A stretch of DNA of 64,000 bases from Asticcacaulis sp. AC460 (GTDB taxonomy: Bacteria > Pseudomonadota > Alphaproteobacteria > Caulobacterales > Caulobacteraceae). The notes below the pieces were generated by a model that saw only the letters and a list, made by a program, of their open reading frames with translations, did not search any database and had not been told where the DNA came from. The position numbers and the translations under genes are program-made. The DNA is taken from contig NZ_AWGD01000031.1 in NCBI RefSeq assembly GCF_000495795.1, forward strand, positions 62,001 through 126,000, read 5' to 3'. Shown here in pieces: positions 16,447 to 23,152 of the stretch. The first letter of the stretch is position 1, and each line of letters begins with the position of its first letter.

Positions 16447-16592
16447 TATACCGACTGCGGTTGATTATGACTCTTAAGAAAGAGCCCCGCCCAGCGCTTC
16501 GCGCCATGCGCTGGCGAAAGCTGTACTTTCGCTGCGCTTACCCCGTAAACGGGGTGGGCAAAGAAAGTTTAAGCTCAGTTGCCGCTGGTATA
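16447..16592. repeat. Type C MITE-like repeat, copy 1
   Basis: About 146 bases that begin TATACCGACTGCGG and end CCGCTGGTATA, giving short imperfect terminal inverted repeats based on TATACC. The inside carries GCGCTTCGCGC, GCTGGCGAAAGC and ACCCCGTAAACGGGGT palindromes. A second copy lies at 29622-29767, near-identical in its central 95 bases. The right end stops six bases before the next gene's stop codon. Confidence 0.75.
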
Positions 16593-16597
16593 AACCC

Positions 16598-17167
16598 TTA
16601 TTGCTTCGGTGGTAACTCGGGCAGGACCGGTTTGGCGGTGGCGTCTTCGACATATTCAAAACCGCCGACCTCGATCCACTGGCCGTCCTTCTCCATGCTG
16701 GAGCGGGTGCGGTAGACACCATCGGCACCGATCTCGCCCCGCGCCCTCAGCTTGCCCAGGCCCGGAACGCCATGCACGGTTTCCTCAGCGACATAGGCAT
16801 TGGGACCGTCGGGGTGGATGACGCCGGTCGTATAAAAGCCGCCCGTCGTCACATAGGTGTAGACATAGCCGTTGCCGTCTTCCGCCGGGAACAGCACGCT
16901 CTCACCGGCATAGGCGCCGTTATTGACCGAATGGGTGATGCGGATGGCGTGGCCGCCCAGGTCCCATTGCCATTGCTGGACATCGTTGATCGGGGCGCCG
17001 CCGGCCGGGCCCTTGCCGGTGCCGCGCCAGGTCTTGCCGGCCCAGGCTTCCAGCGGCGCAAAGGCCGCCCGGCCGATGGCTTTGGCCGGCACGTCCTGGG
17101 CGAAGGCCGCCACGGGCTGGGCCAGGCAGATGGCCGCAGCCGCCGCCAGAAGGATACGTCGGATCAT
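16598..17167 (-). CDS. Hypothetical secreted protein, 189 aa
   Basis: A classical signal peptide (MIRRILLAAAAAICLAQPVAAFAQD, cleavage after AFAQ) precedes a mature domain of about 165 residues. It includes WAGKTWRGTGKGP, VQQWQWDLGGHAIRI and repeated Gly-Tyr-Val-Tyr segments, consistent with a small beta-barrel of the DUF1579/lipocalin-like kind often found in secreted proteins of this group. I cannot name the family with certainty. AAGGAGCC lies before ATG 17167. Followed by a type C repeat. Confidence 0.7.
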   Translation of the reverse strand: MIRRILLAAAAAICLAQPVAAFAQDVPAKAIGRAAFAPLEAWAGKTWRGTGKGPAGGAPINDVQQWQWDLGGHAIRITHSVNNGAYAGESVLFPAEDGNGYVYTYVTTGGFYTTGVIHPDGPNAYVAEETVHGVPGLGKLRARGEIGADGVYRTRSSMEKDGQWIEVGGFEYVEDATAKPVLPELPPKQ

Positions 17168-17236
17168 TGTCGGCTCCTTTTTTGTACCGCCTCATGTTTA
17201 TCCCAAAAGTGGCAGACCATTTTTTGGCATCAGGCT

Positions 17237-17635
17237 CTAATGCCACAGGCCCAGGATCAGGCCGATAACGGTGAACAAAAGCGCATTATATCCGCCGTTG
17301 ATAGCGAACAGGGTCAGGCTTTTGCGCTCGAACAGATAGTTGATACCAAAGGCGGCGGCGACCCAGGCGATACCGGCGGCGGCCCCTGCCCCGACAGCGA
17401 ACGGCAGGGCCGGTTTCGGACCCAGAAAAAATGCGAAGACGACCGAGGCCAGCAGGGTCAGGGCAAAAGCCCCGCCGAAAATCACGCCCATATTGCCGTT
17501 CTTCATAGCCTCGTCGCTGACGCCGGCTTCGCGTTGCCAGGCCTTGCCGAACAGTAGCGGTGAATACCAGACGCCGCCCAAACCGAAGGCGGCGATGGCT
17601 GCGGCGACGGTCGCCAACCAATTGATCTCAGGCAT
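17237..17635 (-). CDS. DUF1761 family membrane protein
   Basis: 132 residues, four membrane spans. The N-terminal INWLATVAAAIAAFGLGGVWYSPLLFGKAWQ pattern, with the WYSPLLFGKAW core, is the DUF1761 signature. Function unknown. GGGGAGC stands before ATG 17635. It lies 22 bases after the stop of a TetR-family gene on the same strand, so the two probably form one transcript, with DUF1761 a likely regulatory target of that repressor. Confidence 0.88.
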   Translation of the reverse strand: MPEINWLATVAAAIAAFGLGGVWYSPLLFGKAWQREAGVSDEAMKNGNMGVIFGGAFALTLLASVVFAFFLGPKPALPFAVGAGAAAGIAWVAAAFGINYLFERKSLTLFAINGGYNALLFTVIGLILGLWH

Positions 17636-17657
17636 AGTCTAGCTCCCCAGTTGAAAG

Positions 17658-18284
17658 TCAGGCGGTTTCAGGCTTTCTGGCGGCACGCGCCATCAGCATG
17701 TCGAAGTGGTCTCGCAGCATGCCGACGCCGCGGTCGAAGTAGGTCACGTCGAGGTGGGTGCGCGCCTGCATCACCCCGCCCTCCATGGTAGTCAGGACGA
17801 ACTGCGCCAGGGCGGCCTTGTCCAGCCCCGCCGGCAGGCGGTCGGCGGCGGCTTCGAGGCAGGTTTCAATGGCCTTGGTCCAGCCGGTGAAGTTGACGGC
17901 CAGCAGATTGCGCACCACCGGGTCGGCCTCGTGCAGTTCCAGGGCCAGGCTGCCGATCGGACAGCCATAGGTGCATTCGGTTTCGACGATCAGCCAGCGA
18001 TAGCGGTCCAGCAAGGCGAAGATGCGGTCGACCGGATCGCCGACGCCTTCCCAGGCGGGTTCAAGCAGCATGGGATACAGACCGTCGCGGTACGATTCCA
18101 GCACGGCGATCAGCACGTCCTGCTTACCCGGGAAAGCGTGGTAGAGACTGCCGCTGTTGAGCTGGGTCCGGCTCAATATGTCGGCGATCGAGGTCGAGTT
18201 GTAGCCTTTGCTCCAGAAGAGATCCATGGCAGCCAGTACAATCTTGGTGCGGGTGTCGAGTTCTGTTTTCACGCAAGGCCTCAT
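17658..18284 (-). CDS. TetR/AcrR family transcriptional regulator
   Basis: 208 residues from ATG 18284 (MRPCVKTELDT); 14 further residues up to 18326 are possible but have no ribosome binding site. The helix-turn-helix at about 10-55 reads TRTKIVLAAMDLFWSKGYNS, then TSIADILSRTQLNSGSLYHAF, the canonical TetR N-terminal domain. The C-terminal ligand domain has DPVVRNLLAVNF and a cysteine-containing TECTYGCPIGSLA segment as in the TetR_C_16/NemR-like groups. The ligand is unknown. Co-directional with DUF1761. A CGTTCAA/TTGAACG inverted repeat just upstream is a plausible autoregulatory operator. Confidence 0.88.
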   Translation of the reverse strand: MRPCVKTELDTRTKIVLAAMDLFWSKGYNSTSIADILSRTQLNSGSLYHAFPGKQDVLIAVLESYRDGLYPMLLEPAWEGVGDPVDRIFALLDRYRWLIVETECTYGCPIGSLALELHEADPVVRNLLAVNFTGWTKAIETCLEAAADRLPAGLDKAALAQFVLTTMEGGVMQARTHLDVTYFDRGVGMLRDHFDMLMARAARKPETA

Positions 18285-18303
18285 AACAGCGATCTTGATT
18301 AAG

Positions 18304-18340
18304 CGTTCAACCAATCTTGTTGTCAAGCGTGACTTGAACG
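18304..18340. promoter_or_regulatory. Candidate TetR operator
   Basis: CGTTCAA (18304-18310) and TTGAACG (18334-18340) are perfect inverted 7-base arms separated by 23 bases, beginning 20 bases before the TetR start. A CTTG-TTGTCAAG partial dyad lies inside. Placement fits autoregulation; no experimental family match known to me. Confidence 0.35.
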
Positions 18341-18364
18341 ATCACTCAAGGAAAGGATCGAAAC

Positions 18365-18448
18365 CATGAGACGGAAGGAGCTATTCCACTGACAGTAAAG
18401 CCCCTCCCACCGCTTCGCGGTCCCCCCTCCCCGTAAACGGGGCGGGAG
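18365..18448. repeat. Type B palindromic repeat, copy 1
   Basis: GAGACGGAAGGAGC...CCCCTCCCACCGCTTCGCGGT followed by CTCCCCGTAAACGGGGCGGGAG. Contains ACCGC-TTC-GCGGT and CCCCGT-AA-ACGGGG hairpins. The right half recurs almost unchanged at 48349-48396. It is 23 bases from the end of the J-domain gene. Confidence 0.75.
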
Positions 18449-18471
18449 ATTCCAGCTACACTTGCTCCGCT

Positions 18472-18930
18472 CTAGCGGCGTTTCAGAAGCAGATCGCGGG
18501 CGGCGTTGAGCGCCTTGGCGCGGTCGGCCGAGCCGCCCTGGTCGGGATGAGCGGTCTTCATCAGTTGCTTCCACGCCGCGACAACCGCCTTACGATCGGC
18601 GCCGATGGCCAGGCCCAGGGTCTGGTAGGCCTGGATCTGTTCCGCCGTGTAGGCTGCGGCAGCTTCGGGCCGCTGCGGCCGCGTTTGAAAGTTGGCGGAG
18701 AACCGGACCGTGGAGCTGAACATGATGGCGGTGGCCAGGCACGACAAACCGGCCCATACCGAACCCCGCACCAGCAGGACAACACCCAGAACCAGGAAGC
18801 CCAGGCTCATGACACCGCGCAGGACGCGGAACTGCTTGAACCACGGTCCGGACTGGACCTTGCCCAGCCGGACCTGACGTCCCAGGAAGATCAGCGCGGC
18901 CAGGATGGCCAGCCCCAGGGCGATCCACAT
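18472..18930 (-). CDS. Membrane-anchored J-domain protein
   Basis: 152 residues. Three hydrophobic segments occupy residues 1-75 (MWIALGLAILAALIFLG, then two around 40-70). The C-terminal 60 residues form a short J-domain, AYQTLGLAIGADRKAVVAAW then TAHPDQGGSADRAKALNAARD, with the HPD motif that stimulates Hsp70. The order, membrane part then J-domain at the very C-terminus, is that of the DjlA/TIM14-like inner-membrane group. It would recruit DnaK to the cytoplasmic face of the membrane. Its ATG is three bases from the mipZ stop, so it is co-transcribed with mipZ. Confidence 0.88.
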   Translation of the reverse strand: MWIALGLAILAALIFLGRQVRLGKVQSGPWFKQFRVLRGVMSLGFLVLGVVLLVRGSVWAGLSCLATAIMFSSTVRFSANFQTRPQRPEAAAAYTAEQIQAYQTLGLAIGADRKAVVAAWKQLMKTAHPDQGGSADRAKALNAARDLLLKRR

Positions 18931-18933
18931 GCC

Positions 18934-19800
18934 TTAGCTCCCGGCCTTGACTAGGACAGGTTCTGCGAGAACGACCGCGGCCTTGTCTTCGGCGACTTCG
19001 AGCCCCAGGGACAGCATCAGCGCGCGCAGTTCCTGGCGCGCCGAGACATGGGCCAGGGACACGGCCACCGGCCGTACCTCGGTTGACAGGTCCTGGACCG
19101 TCAGGCCGAACGGAAACAGTTCGCGATAGATGACGCGGTCACGCAGACCGGCCAGGACGCGGAAGCCGACGCGCTTGCCCAGGGCCATGACGCGCTCATC
19201 GACCCGTTTGCGGTTACGGGCTTCGGTCGCCGCCAGGCGGTTGCGCAGCACGATCCAGTCGATGGAGCGGCCATCCCAGCGCACCCGCTGCTTGCGCGAA
19301 TTCCACACGGTTTCGGCATAGATGGAAGGCCGCTTGACGTCGAGGGTCACCGGATCGACCTCGCCCAGCAGGTCGAAGTCGATAAAGCTGTCGTTCATCG
19401 GTGTAACGATGACATGGGCGGCGGCGTGGGCGCGGCGGCTCAGGACATGGTCGCCGCCCGGGGTGTCGATGATGACGAAGTCCGCCGTCTGGACGGTTTC
19501 GTCCAGGGCGCGGTCGAAGATCTTTTTCGCTTCGGCTTCGGGCAGGTTCAGCAGGCTGGCCGGCTTGTCGGCCAGGAAGGGCTCGGCGGCATGGGGGATA
19601 TCGACGCCGTGGGCACGGGCCCAGGTCAGCCGGTTGGAGAAGAAGCGTGCCAGGGTGCGTTGACGCAGGTCGAGGTCGATGAAGGCCACGCGCAGGCCCT
19701 GATGCAACAGCTGGACGGCCACGTGCATGGCTACGGTGGACTTGCCTGCCCCGCCCTTTTCATTGCCAAACGTCAGAATCCGCGCCGTCATACCCTTCAC
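18934..19800 (-). CDS. mipZ: Division-plane positioning ATPase MipZ
   Basis: 288 residues, ParA/MinD superfamily. The deviant Walker A KGGAGKS is at 15-21 in LTFGNEKGGAGKST. The switch regions IDLDLRQRTLARFF and FVIIDTPGGDHVLSR and the C-terminal LRDRVIYRELFPFGLTVQDL segment closely resemble Caulobacter MipZ. MipZ binds ParB at the poles, forms a bipolar gradient of ATP-bound dimers and inhibits FtsZ polymerisation, so the ring forms at midcell. It is the strongest indicator that this is a Caulobacterales-type genome. Start at ATG 19800 (MKGMTAR); ATG 19791 is equally possible. Followed by the J-domain gene. Confidence 0.95.
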   Translation of the reverse strand: MKGMTARILTFGNEKGGAGKSTVAMHVAVQLLHQGLRVAFIDLDLRQRTLARFFSNRLTWARAHGVDIPHAAEPFLADKPASLLNLPEAEAKKIFDRALDETVQTADFVIIDTPGGDHVLSRRAHAAAHVIVTPMNDSFIDFDLLGEVDPVTLDVKRPSIYAETVWNSRKQRVRWDGRSIDWIVLRNRLAATEARNRKRVDERVMALGKRVGFRVLAGLRDRVIYRELFPFGLTVQDLSTEVRPVAVSLAHVSARQELRALMLSLGLEVAEDKAAVVLAEPVLVKAGS

Positions 19801-19969
19801 TTAAGCGCTTACGCCGATGTGCGCCAGTGGCTAGCGCGAGAGCGCCGTGGGCAAGTCACGACAAAGTGTGGTGCATTGCAAACAAATGGTAAATGCATTC
19901 ACTCCGCGATCGGACTATATTGGAGTCTGCTCGGGTGGGCATTTTATGAGTACCCAAGGAGACCGACTT

Positions 19970-20146
19970 ATGGACAGTCAGGCCGAACGTATCATCTGCA
20001 TCATGGACGCCATCGACCACGGCATGAGTGCCGAGGAGACTTTGGACGAATGCCCGGCCTGCGCGCCGGGGCTGACGGTCAGCGAAAGCCTGCGTCACGA
20101 CGACATGGGCTGGATGATGCCGACATCGCTCTCCGAAATGTCCTAG
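19970..20146 (+). CDS. Small hypothetical protein, 58 aa
   Basis: 58 residues from ATG 19970, with AAGGAG at 19956-19961 as ribosome binding site; the frame stays open to 19847 but without another good site. Acidic, helical, with a Cys-Pro-Ala-Cys pair (ECPACAPG) at about 24-27 and a conserved-looking MDAIDHGMSAEETLDEC segment. The CxxC pair could bind metal or form a disulfide. I do not recognise it. Its stop is 32 bases before the map start, in the same direction, so the two may be co-transcribed. Confidence 0.55.
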   Translation: MDSQAERIICIMDAIDHGMSAEETLDECPACAPGLTVSESLRHDDMGWMMPTSLSEMS

Positions 20147-20178
20147 CAAAACGGGGGGCGGGCGACTATATTGCCGCC

Positions 20179-20997
20179 ATGACGACAGATTCCGACTACA
20201 TCATCCGTTCCGAAACCATCCGCATCCATACGGAAGAAGATTTCGACGGCATGCGCCGCGCCGGCCGGCTGGCCGCCGATTGCCTCGACATGCTGATCCC
20301 CTATGTTGTGCCGGGCGTGAAGACGTCGTACCTCGATGACCTGGCGCGGCAGTTCGTGATGGATCATGGCGCCCTGCCCGCCTGCGTGTTTTACCGCGGC
20401 TATCAGCACACGGTCTGTATCTCGCCCAACCATGTCGTCTGCCACGGTATTCCGTCGGAAAAGACCCTGCGCGAAGGCGATATCGTCAATATCGATGTGA
20501 CCGCGATCGTCGATGGCTGGCATGGTGATACCTCGCGCATGTACGAGGTCGGCGATGTGCCTTCCAAGGCAAAGCGCCTGGTCGATGTGACCTATGAGGC
20601 CTTGCGCCTGGGCCTGGAGCAGATCAAGCCGGGTAATACTTTCGGCGATATCGCCGCGGCGATTCAACGTTACGCCGAGGCTCAGCGCTGTTCGGTGGTG
20701 CGCGACTTCTGCGGCCACGGGCTGGGCCGGGTGTTCCATGACAATCCCAATGTCCTGCATTTCGGCCGAGCCGGTTCCGGCCCCAAGCTGCAAAAGGGGA
20801 TGTTCTTCACCGTCGAGCCGATGATCAATCTTGGCCGGCCCGAGGTGAAGGTGCTGAACGACGGCTGGACCGCCGTGACGCGCGACAAGACCCTGACCGC
20901 CCAGTGCGAGCACAGTTGCGGTGTCACCGATGACGGGGTAGAGATTTTCACGGCGTCGGCGACCGGTCAGTTCCGGCCGCAGCCAGTTCTTTCCTGA
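20179..20997 (+). CDS. map: Type I methionine aminopeptidase
   Basis: 272 residues from ATG 20179; the open frame extends far upstream only as antisense of mipZ. All five metal ligands are visible: Asp106 and Asp117 (NIDVTAIVDGWHGDTSRM), His180 (GHGLGRVFHDNPNVLH), Glu213 (TVEPM) and Glu244 (QCEHS), plus the substrate His89. It removes the initiator methionine from nascent proteins when residue 2 is small. Type I, without an N-terminal zinc-finger extension. Essential in most bacteria. Its last 50 bases overlap the convergent gene at 20948. Confidence 0.97.
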   Translation: MTTDSDYIIRSETIRIHTEEDFDGMRRAGRLAADCLDMLIPYVVPGVKTSYLDDLARQFVMDHGALPACVFYRGYQHTVCISPNHVVCHGIPSEKTLREGDIVNIDVTAIVDGWHGDTSRMYEVGDVPSKAKRLVDVTYEALRLGLEQIKPGNTFGDIAAAIQRYAEAQRCSVVRDFCGHGLGRVFHDNPNVLHFGRAGSGPKLQKGMFFTVEPMINLGRPEVKVLNDGWTAVTRDKTLTAQCEHSCGVTDDGVEIFTASATGQFRPQPVLS

Positions 20998-21460
20998 ACC
21001 GTTTCCTGTCTTCATAGGTTGGCGTGCCGCCGTAGCGGAACACACCCGGCTTTGTCTTGTGGACCAGCACCACCACGGTATCGCCCGGACTGGGCACCCG
21101 ATTGGGCATGCCGCCGGAAAACGGGCTGCGGGCGCGTATCGCCTCACCTGATGGCGTCGTGAAACTGTACAGAATTTCCGAACGGACACGGACGTCGGTA
21201 TTGGGCAGGCGGTCGGTCTGTGCCGCCTCGCTGCAGTCAATGGTCCAGGTTTCGTCACGCCTGTGGCGCCGGTCCTTGTGCGCTTCGCAGACCGGTTGCG
21301 CGACATAAATGGCTTTTGCCGGTAACCGCAGATAATTGTCCCGGGTATCATAAAAGGCATACAGGCTTGCCGCGCCGGCGATGAACAGGACCGGAACGAA
21401 GAGCATGGCTCTCCACATCAGGAGCCTGTATCGATCCCAGAATAAGACGTTTTCAATCAC
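20948..21460 (-). CDS. DUF3592-like membrane-anchored protein, 170 aa
   Basis: One membrane span at about residues 15-38 (MWRAMLFVPVLFIAGAASLY) and a probably periplasmic domain that has the alternating strand pattern seen in DUF3592 proteins: RVRSEILYSFTTPSGEAIRA, then PNRVPSPGDTVVVLVHKTKPG and a YGGTPTYEDRKRF end. Function unknown. It converges on map and overlaps its 3' end by 50 bases, which is unusual for two real genes. Both readings are well conserved in style, so I keep both; the extreme C-terminus of this protein may be shorter in relatives. Confidence 0.6.
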   Translation of the reverse strand: MIENVLFWDRYRLLMWRAMLFVPVLFIAGAASLYAFYDTRDNYLRLPAKAIYVAQPVCEAHKDRRHRRDETWTIDCSEAAQTDRLPNTDVRVRSEILYSFTTPSGEAIRARSPFSGGMPNRVPSPGDTVVVLVHKTKPGVFRYGGTPTYEDRKRFRKELAAAGTDRSPTP

Positions 21461-21579
21461 GGAATTTCCCCACGACCCGACTCTATCAGATCGGACTGAA
21501 GGAAGTTTTGATCCATAGGGTTAACCGTGAAGAACGGGCGTGTGCTGGACAGTTTTGCGCGGACGGCTATAGTCGGTTT

Positions 21580-22311
21580 ATGCCCTCTGCCGATGCCGCA
21601 CCTGAACCCGTTTTGCCCGATCATAAGGGGCATAGAGAGCGTTTACGCGACCGTGCGCGCAAGGGCGGTGTGTCCGCCCTGCCCGACTATGAATTGCTGG
21701 AGCTGTACCTGTTCCGGTCGGTGCCTCAACGGGATGTGAAACCTCTGGCCAAGGCGTTGTTGAGCCGGTTCGGGTCGCTGCCCGCCGTGCTGTCGGCGCC
21801 GCTGGAGGAGTTGGTCACCGTGTCGGTGCTGGATGGCAAGGGGCGGGCATTGAAGGTGACCACCGATATCGCGCTTGACCTGCAGTTGATGTTCGAGGCC
21901 ACGCGGCGGCTGGTGGCCGAGCCTTTGAAGCGAACGACGGTGATCGATTCGTGGTCGGCGCTGATGACCTATGTGCAGGTGACGTTGGCGCATGAACCGC
22001 GCGAGCAGTTCCGGGTGTTGTTTCTCGACAAGAAGTATCAGCTCATTGCCGATGAGATCATGGGGTACGGGACGGTCGATCATGCGCCGGCCTATCCGCG
22101 AGAGATCATGCGAAGGGCTTTGGAGTTGTCAGCCAGCCATCTGATTTTGGTACATAATCATCCGTCCGGCGATCCCAGCGCCAGTCCTGGCGACATCGAT
22201 ATGACCCGGCAGATCGTCAAAGCCGGTGAACCGTTGAAGATCAAGGTGCATGATCACCTGATCGTCGGCCGTGAAGGTGTGCTCAGCATGAGCCAGCAGA
22301 GGTTGATGTGA
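21580..22311 (+). CDS. radC: RadC family JAB/MPN domain protein
   Basis: 243 residues from ATG 21580 (MPSADAAPEP); the 24 residues upstream to 21508 have no ribosome binding site. An N-terminal helix-hairpin-helix-like part (about 35-80) precedes the JAMM metalloprotease-like domain with HNHPSGDPSASPGDID, ligands His192, His194 and Asp205. Despite its name, RadC has no proven role in DNA repair; the fold is that of zinc isopeptidases. Genes for RadC and MetAP are neighbours in other alphaproteobacteria as well. Followed by a type D repeat. Confidence 0.93.
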   Translation: MPSADAAPEPVLPDHKGHRERLRDRARKGGVSALPDYELLELYLFRSVPQRDVKPLAKALLSRFGSLPAVLSAPLEELVTVSVLDGKGRALKVTTDIALDLQLMFEATRRLVAEPLKRTTVIDSWSALMTYVQVTLAHEPREQFRVLFLDKKYQLIADEIMGYGTVDHAPAYPREIMRRALELSASHLILVHNHPSGDPSASPGDIDMTRQIVKAGEPLKIKVHDHLIVGREGVLSMSQQRLM

Positions 22312-22340
22312 TTCGATTGCTGCCAGAGCGGTGGCAAGCG

Positions 22341-22456
22341 AAGTAAGAAACCCCACCACCGCACCTCATTCGCTTCGGTCATCGGCCGATGGCCTCAGAC
22401 CTCCACTCACTCGAGCGGTCCCCCTCCCCGACAAGCGGGGAGGAGCAAGAAAAGAG
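22341..22456. repeat. Type D palindromic repeat, copy 1
   Basis: Begins AAGTAAGAAACCCCACCACCGC, includes CTCACTCGAGCGGTCCCCCT, and ends CCCCGACAAGCGGGGAGGA plus an A-rich tail. The copy at 36186-36300 is alignable over the whole length with a few changes. It lies 29 bases after the radC stop, tail to tail with the next gene. Confidence 0.8.
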
Positions 22457-22505
22457 AGGCGGCTCCGACTGTGAAGTCCGTGTTCGCGAAGGCAGGGGTG
22501 TGCAC

Positions 22506-22793
22506 TTAGAAGGTAAAGTCGATCTCCATGAAGGCGGCGACTTCGGGCAGCCAGCGGCCCTGGACGAAGGCGACATGGTCCGGATGGTCATTATACGCCT
22601 GATACTCCGCGTTCGAAGCGAACTCCATCGACACACCATAGGCGAACTCGTTCTTCGGGCTGATCTGCGGCAGGACCTGCAAATTCAACACGCCCGGAAT
22701 GTCCGCCAGTTTCGCCAGAGCCGCCAGGAAGCTGGTTTCTTCGGCCGAGCCTTTGGCGTGCTTCAAACGAAAAGGAACGATGTGACGTATCAT
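22506..22793 (-). CDS. Dabb family (stress-responsive A/B barrel) protein
   Basis: 95 residues in one ferredoxin-like alpha+beta barrel. MIRHIVPFRLKHAKG at the start, VLNLQVLPQISPKNEFAYGVSMEF in the middle and YNDHPDHVAFVQGRWLPEV near the end are Dabb hallmarks. Members form dimers; most have no known reaction. It follows another small A/B-barrel gene by 12 bases, so the two are an operon. Confidence 0.88.
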   Translation of the reverse strand: MIRHIVPFRLKHAKGSAEETSFLAALAKLADIPGVLNLQVLPQISPKNEFAYGVSMEFASNAEYQAYNDHPDHVAFVQGRWLPEVAAFMEIDFTF

Positions 22794-22805
22794 GGCTTCT
22801 CCTTG

Positions 22806-23096
22806 CTATAGTCCGTGACCACCGACGGGTTCGGTTACCGTATGCTGTCCGAAGGACGCAATCAACGGCATCGCCTTTTTGATGGTTTCGGCGACCTCGG
22901 GCAAGGCCAGAGACGCCTTGTGCTGTTCGGCGCTGTCCCACACCTCGGTGATCCAGATCTTGTCGGGGTCCTGTGGGTCCTTGGCCACGACGTAGCTGCG
23001 GCAGCCGGGCATGTCACCCACGCTGGCCGTCATCAGCCCGATCAGTTCGTCTCGCTTGCCCGGATGGGCGCTGAAACTGCCGATAAGTCCGTACAT
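22806..23096 (-). CDS. Putative quinol monooxygenase (ABM domain)
   Basis: 96 residues of the antibiotic biosynthesis monooxygenase fold (YgiN-like): MYGLIGSFSAHPGKRDELI, GCRSYVVAKDPQDPDKIWITEVWDS and LALPEVAETIKKAMPLIA. Such cofactor-free barrel proteins oxidise quinols or act as heme-degrading enzymes; the exact substrate cannot be read from sequence. First gene of a two-gene leftward operon with the Dabb protein, directly downstream of the GH2 gene (56 bases), so it might be part of a longer transcript. Confidence 0.85.
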   Translation of the reverse strand: MYGLIGSFSAHPGKRDELIGLMTASVGDMPGCRSYVVAKDPQDPDKIWITEVWDSAEQHKASLALPEVAETIKKAMPLIASFGQHTVTEPVGGHGL

Positions 23097-23152
23097 AGGG
23101 TTCTCCTGAGTTTCAGCGCGTTATCGCCCCGCCCGCTGCCAGACCGTGTCAG

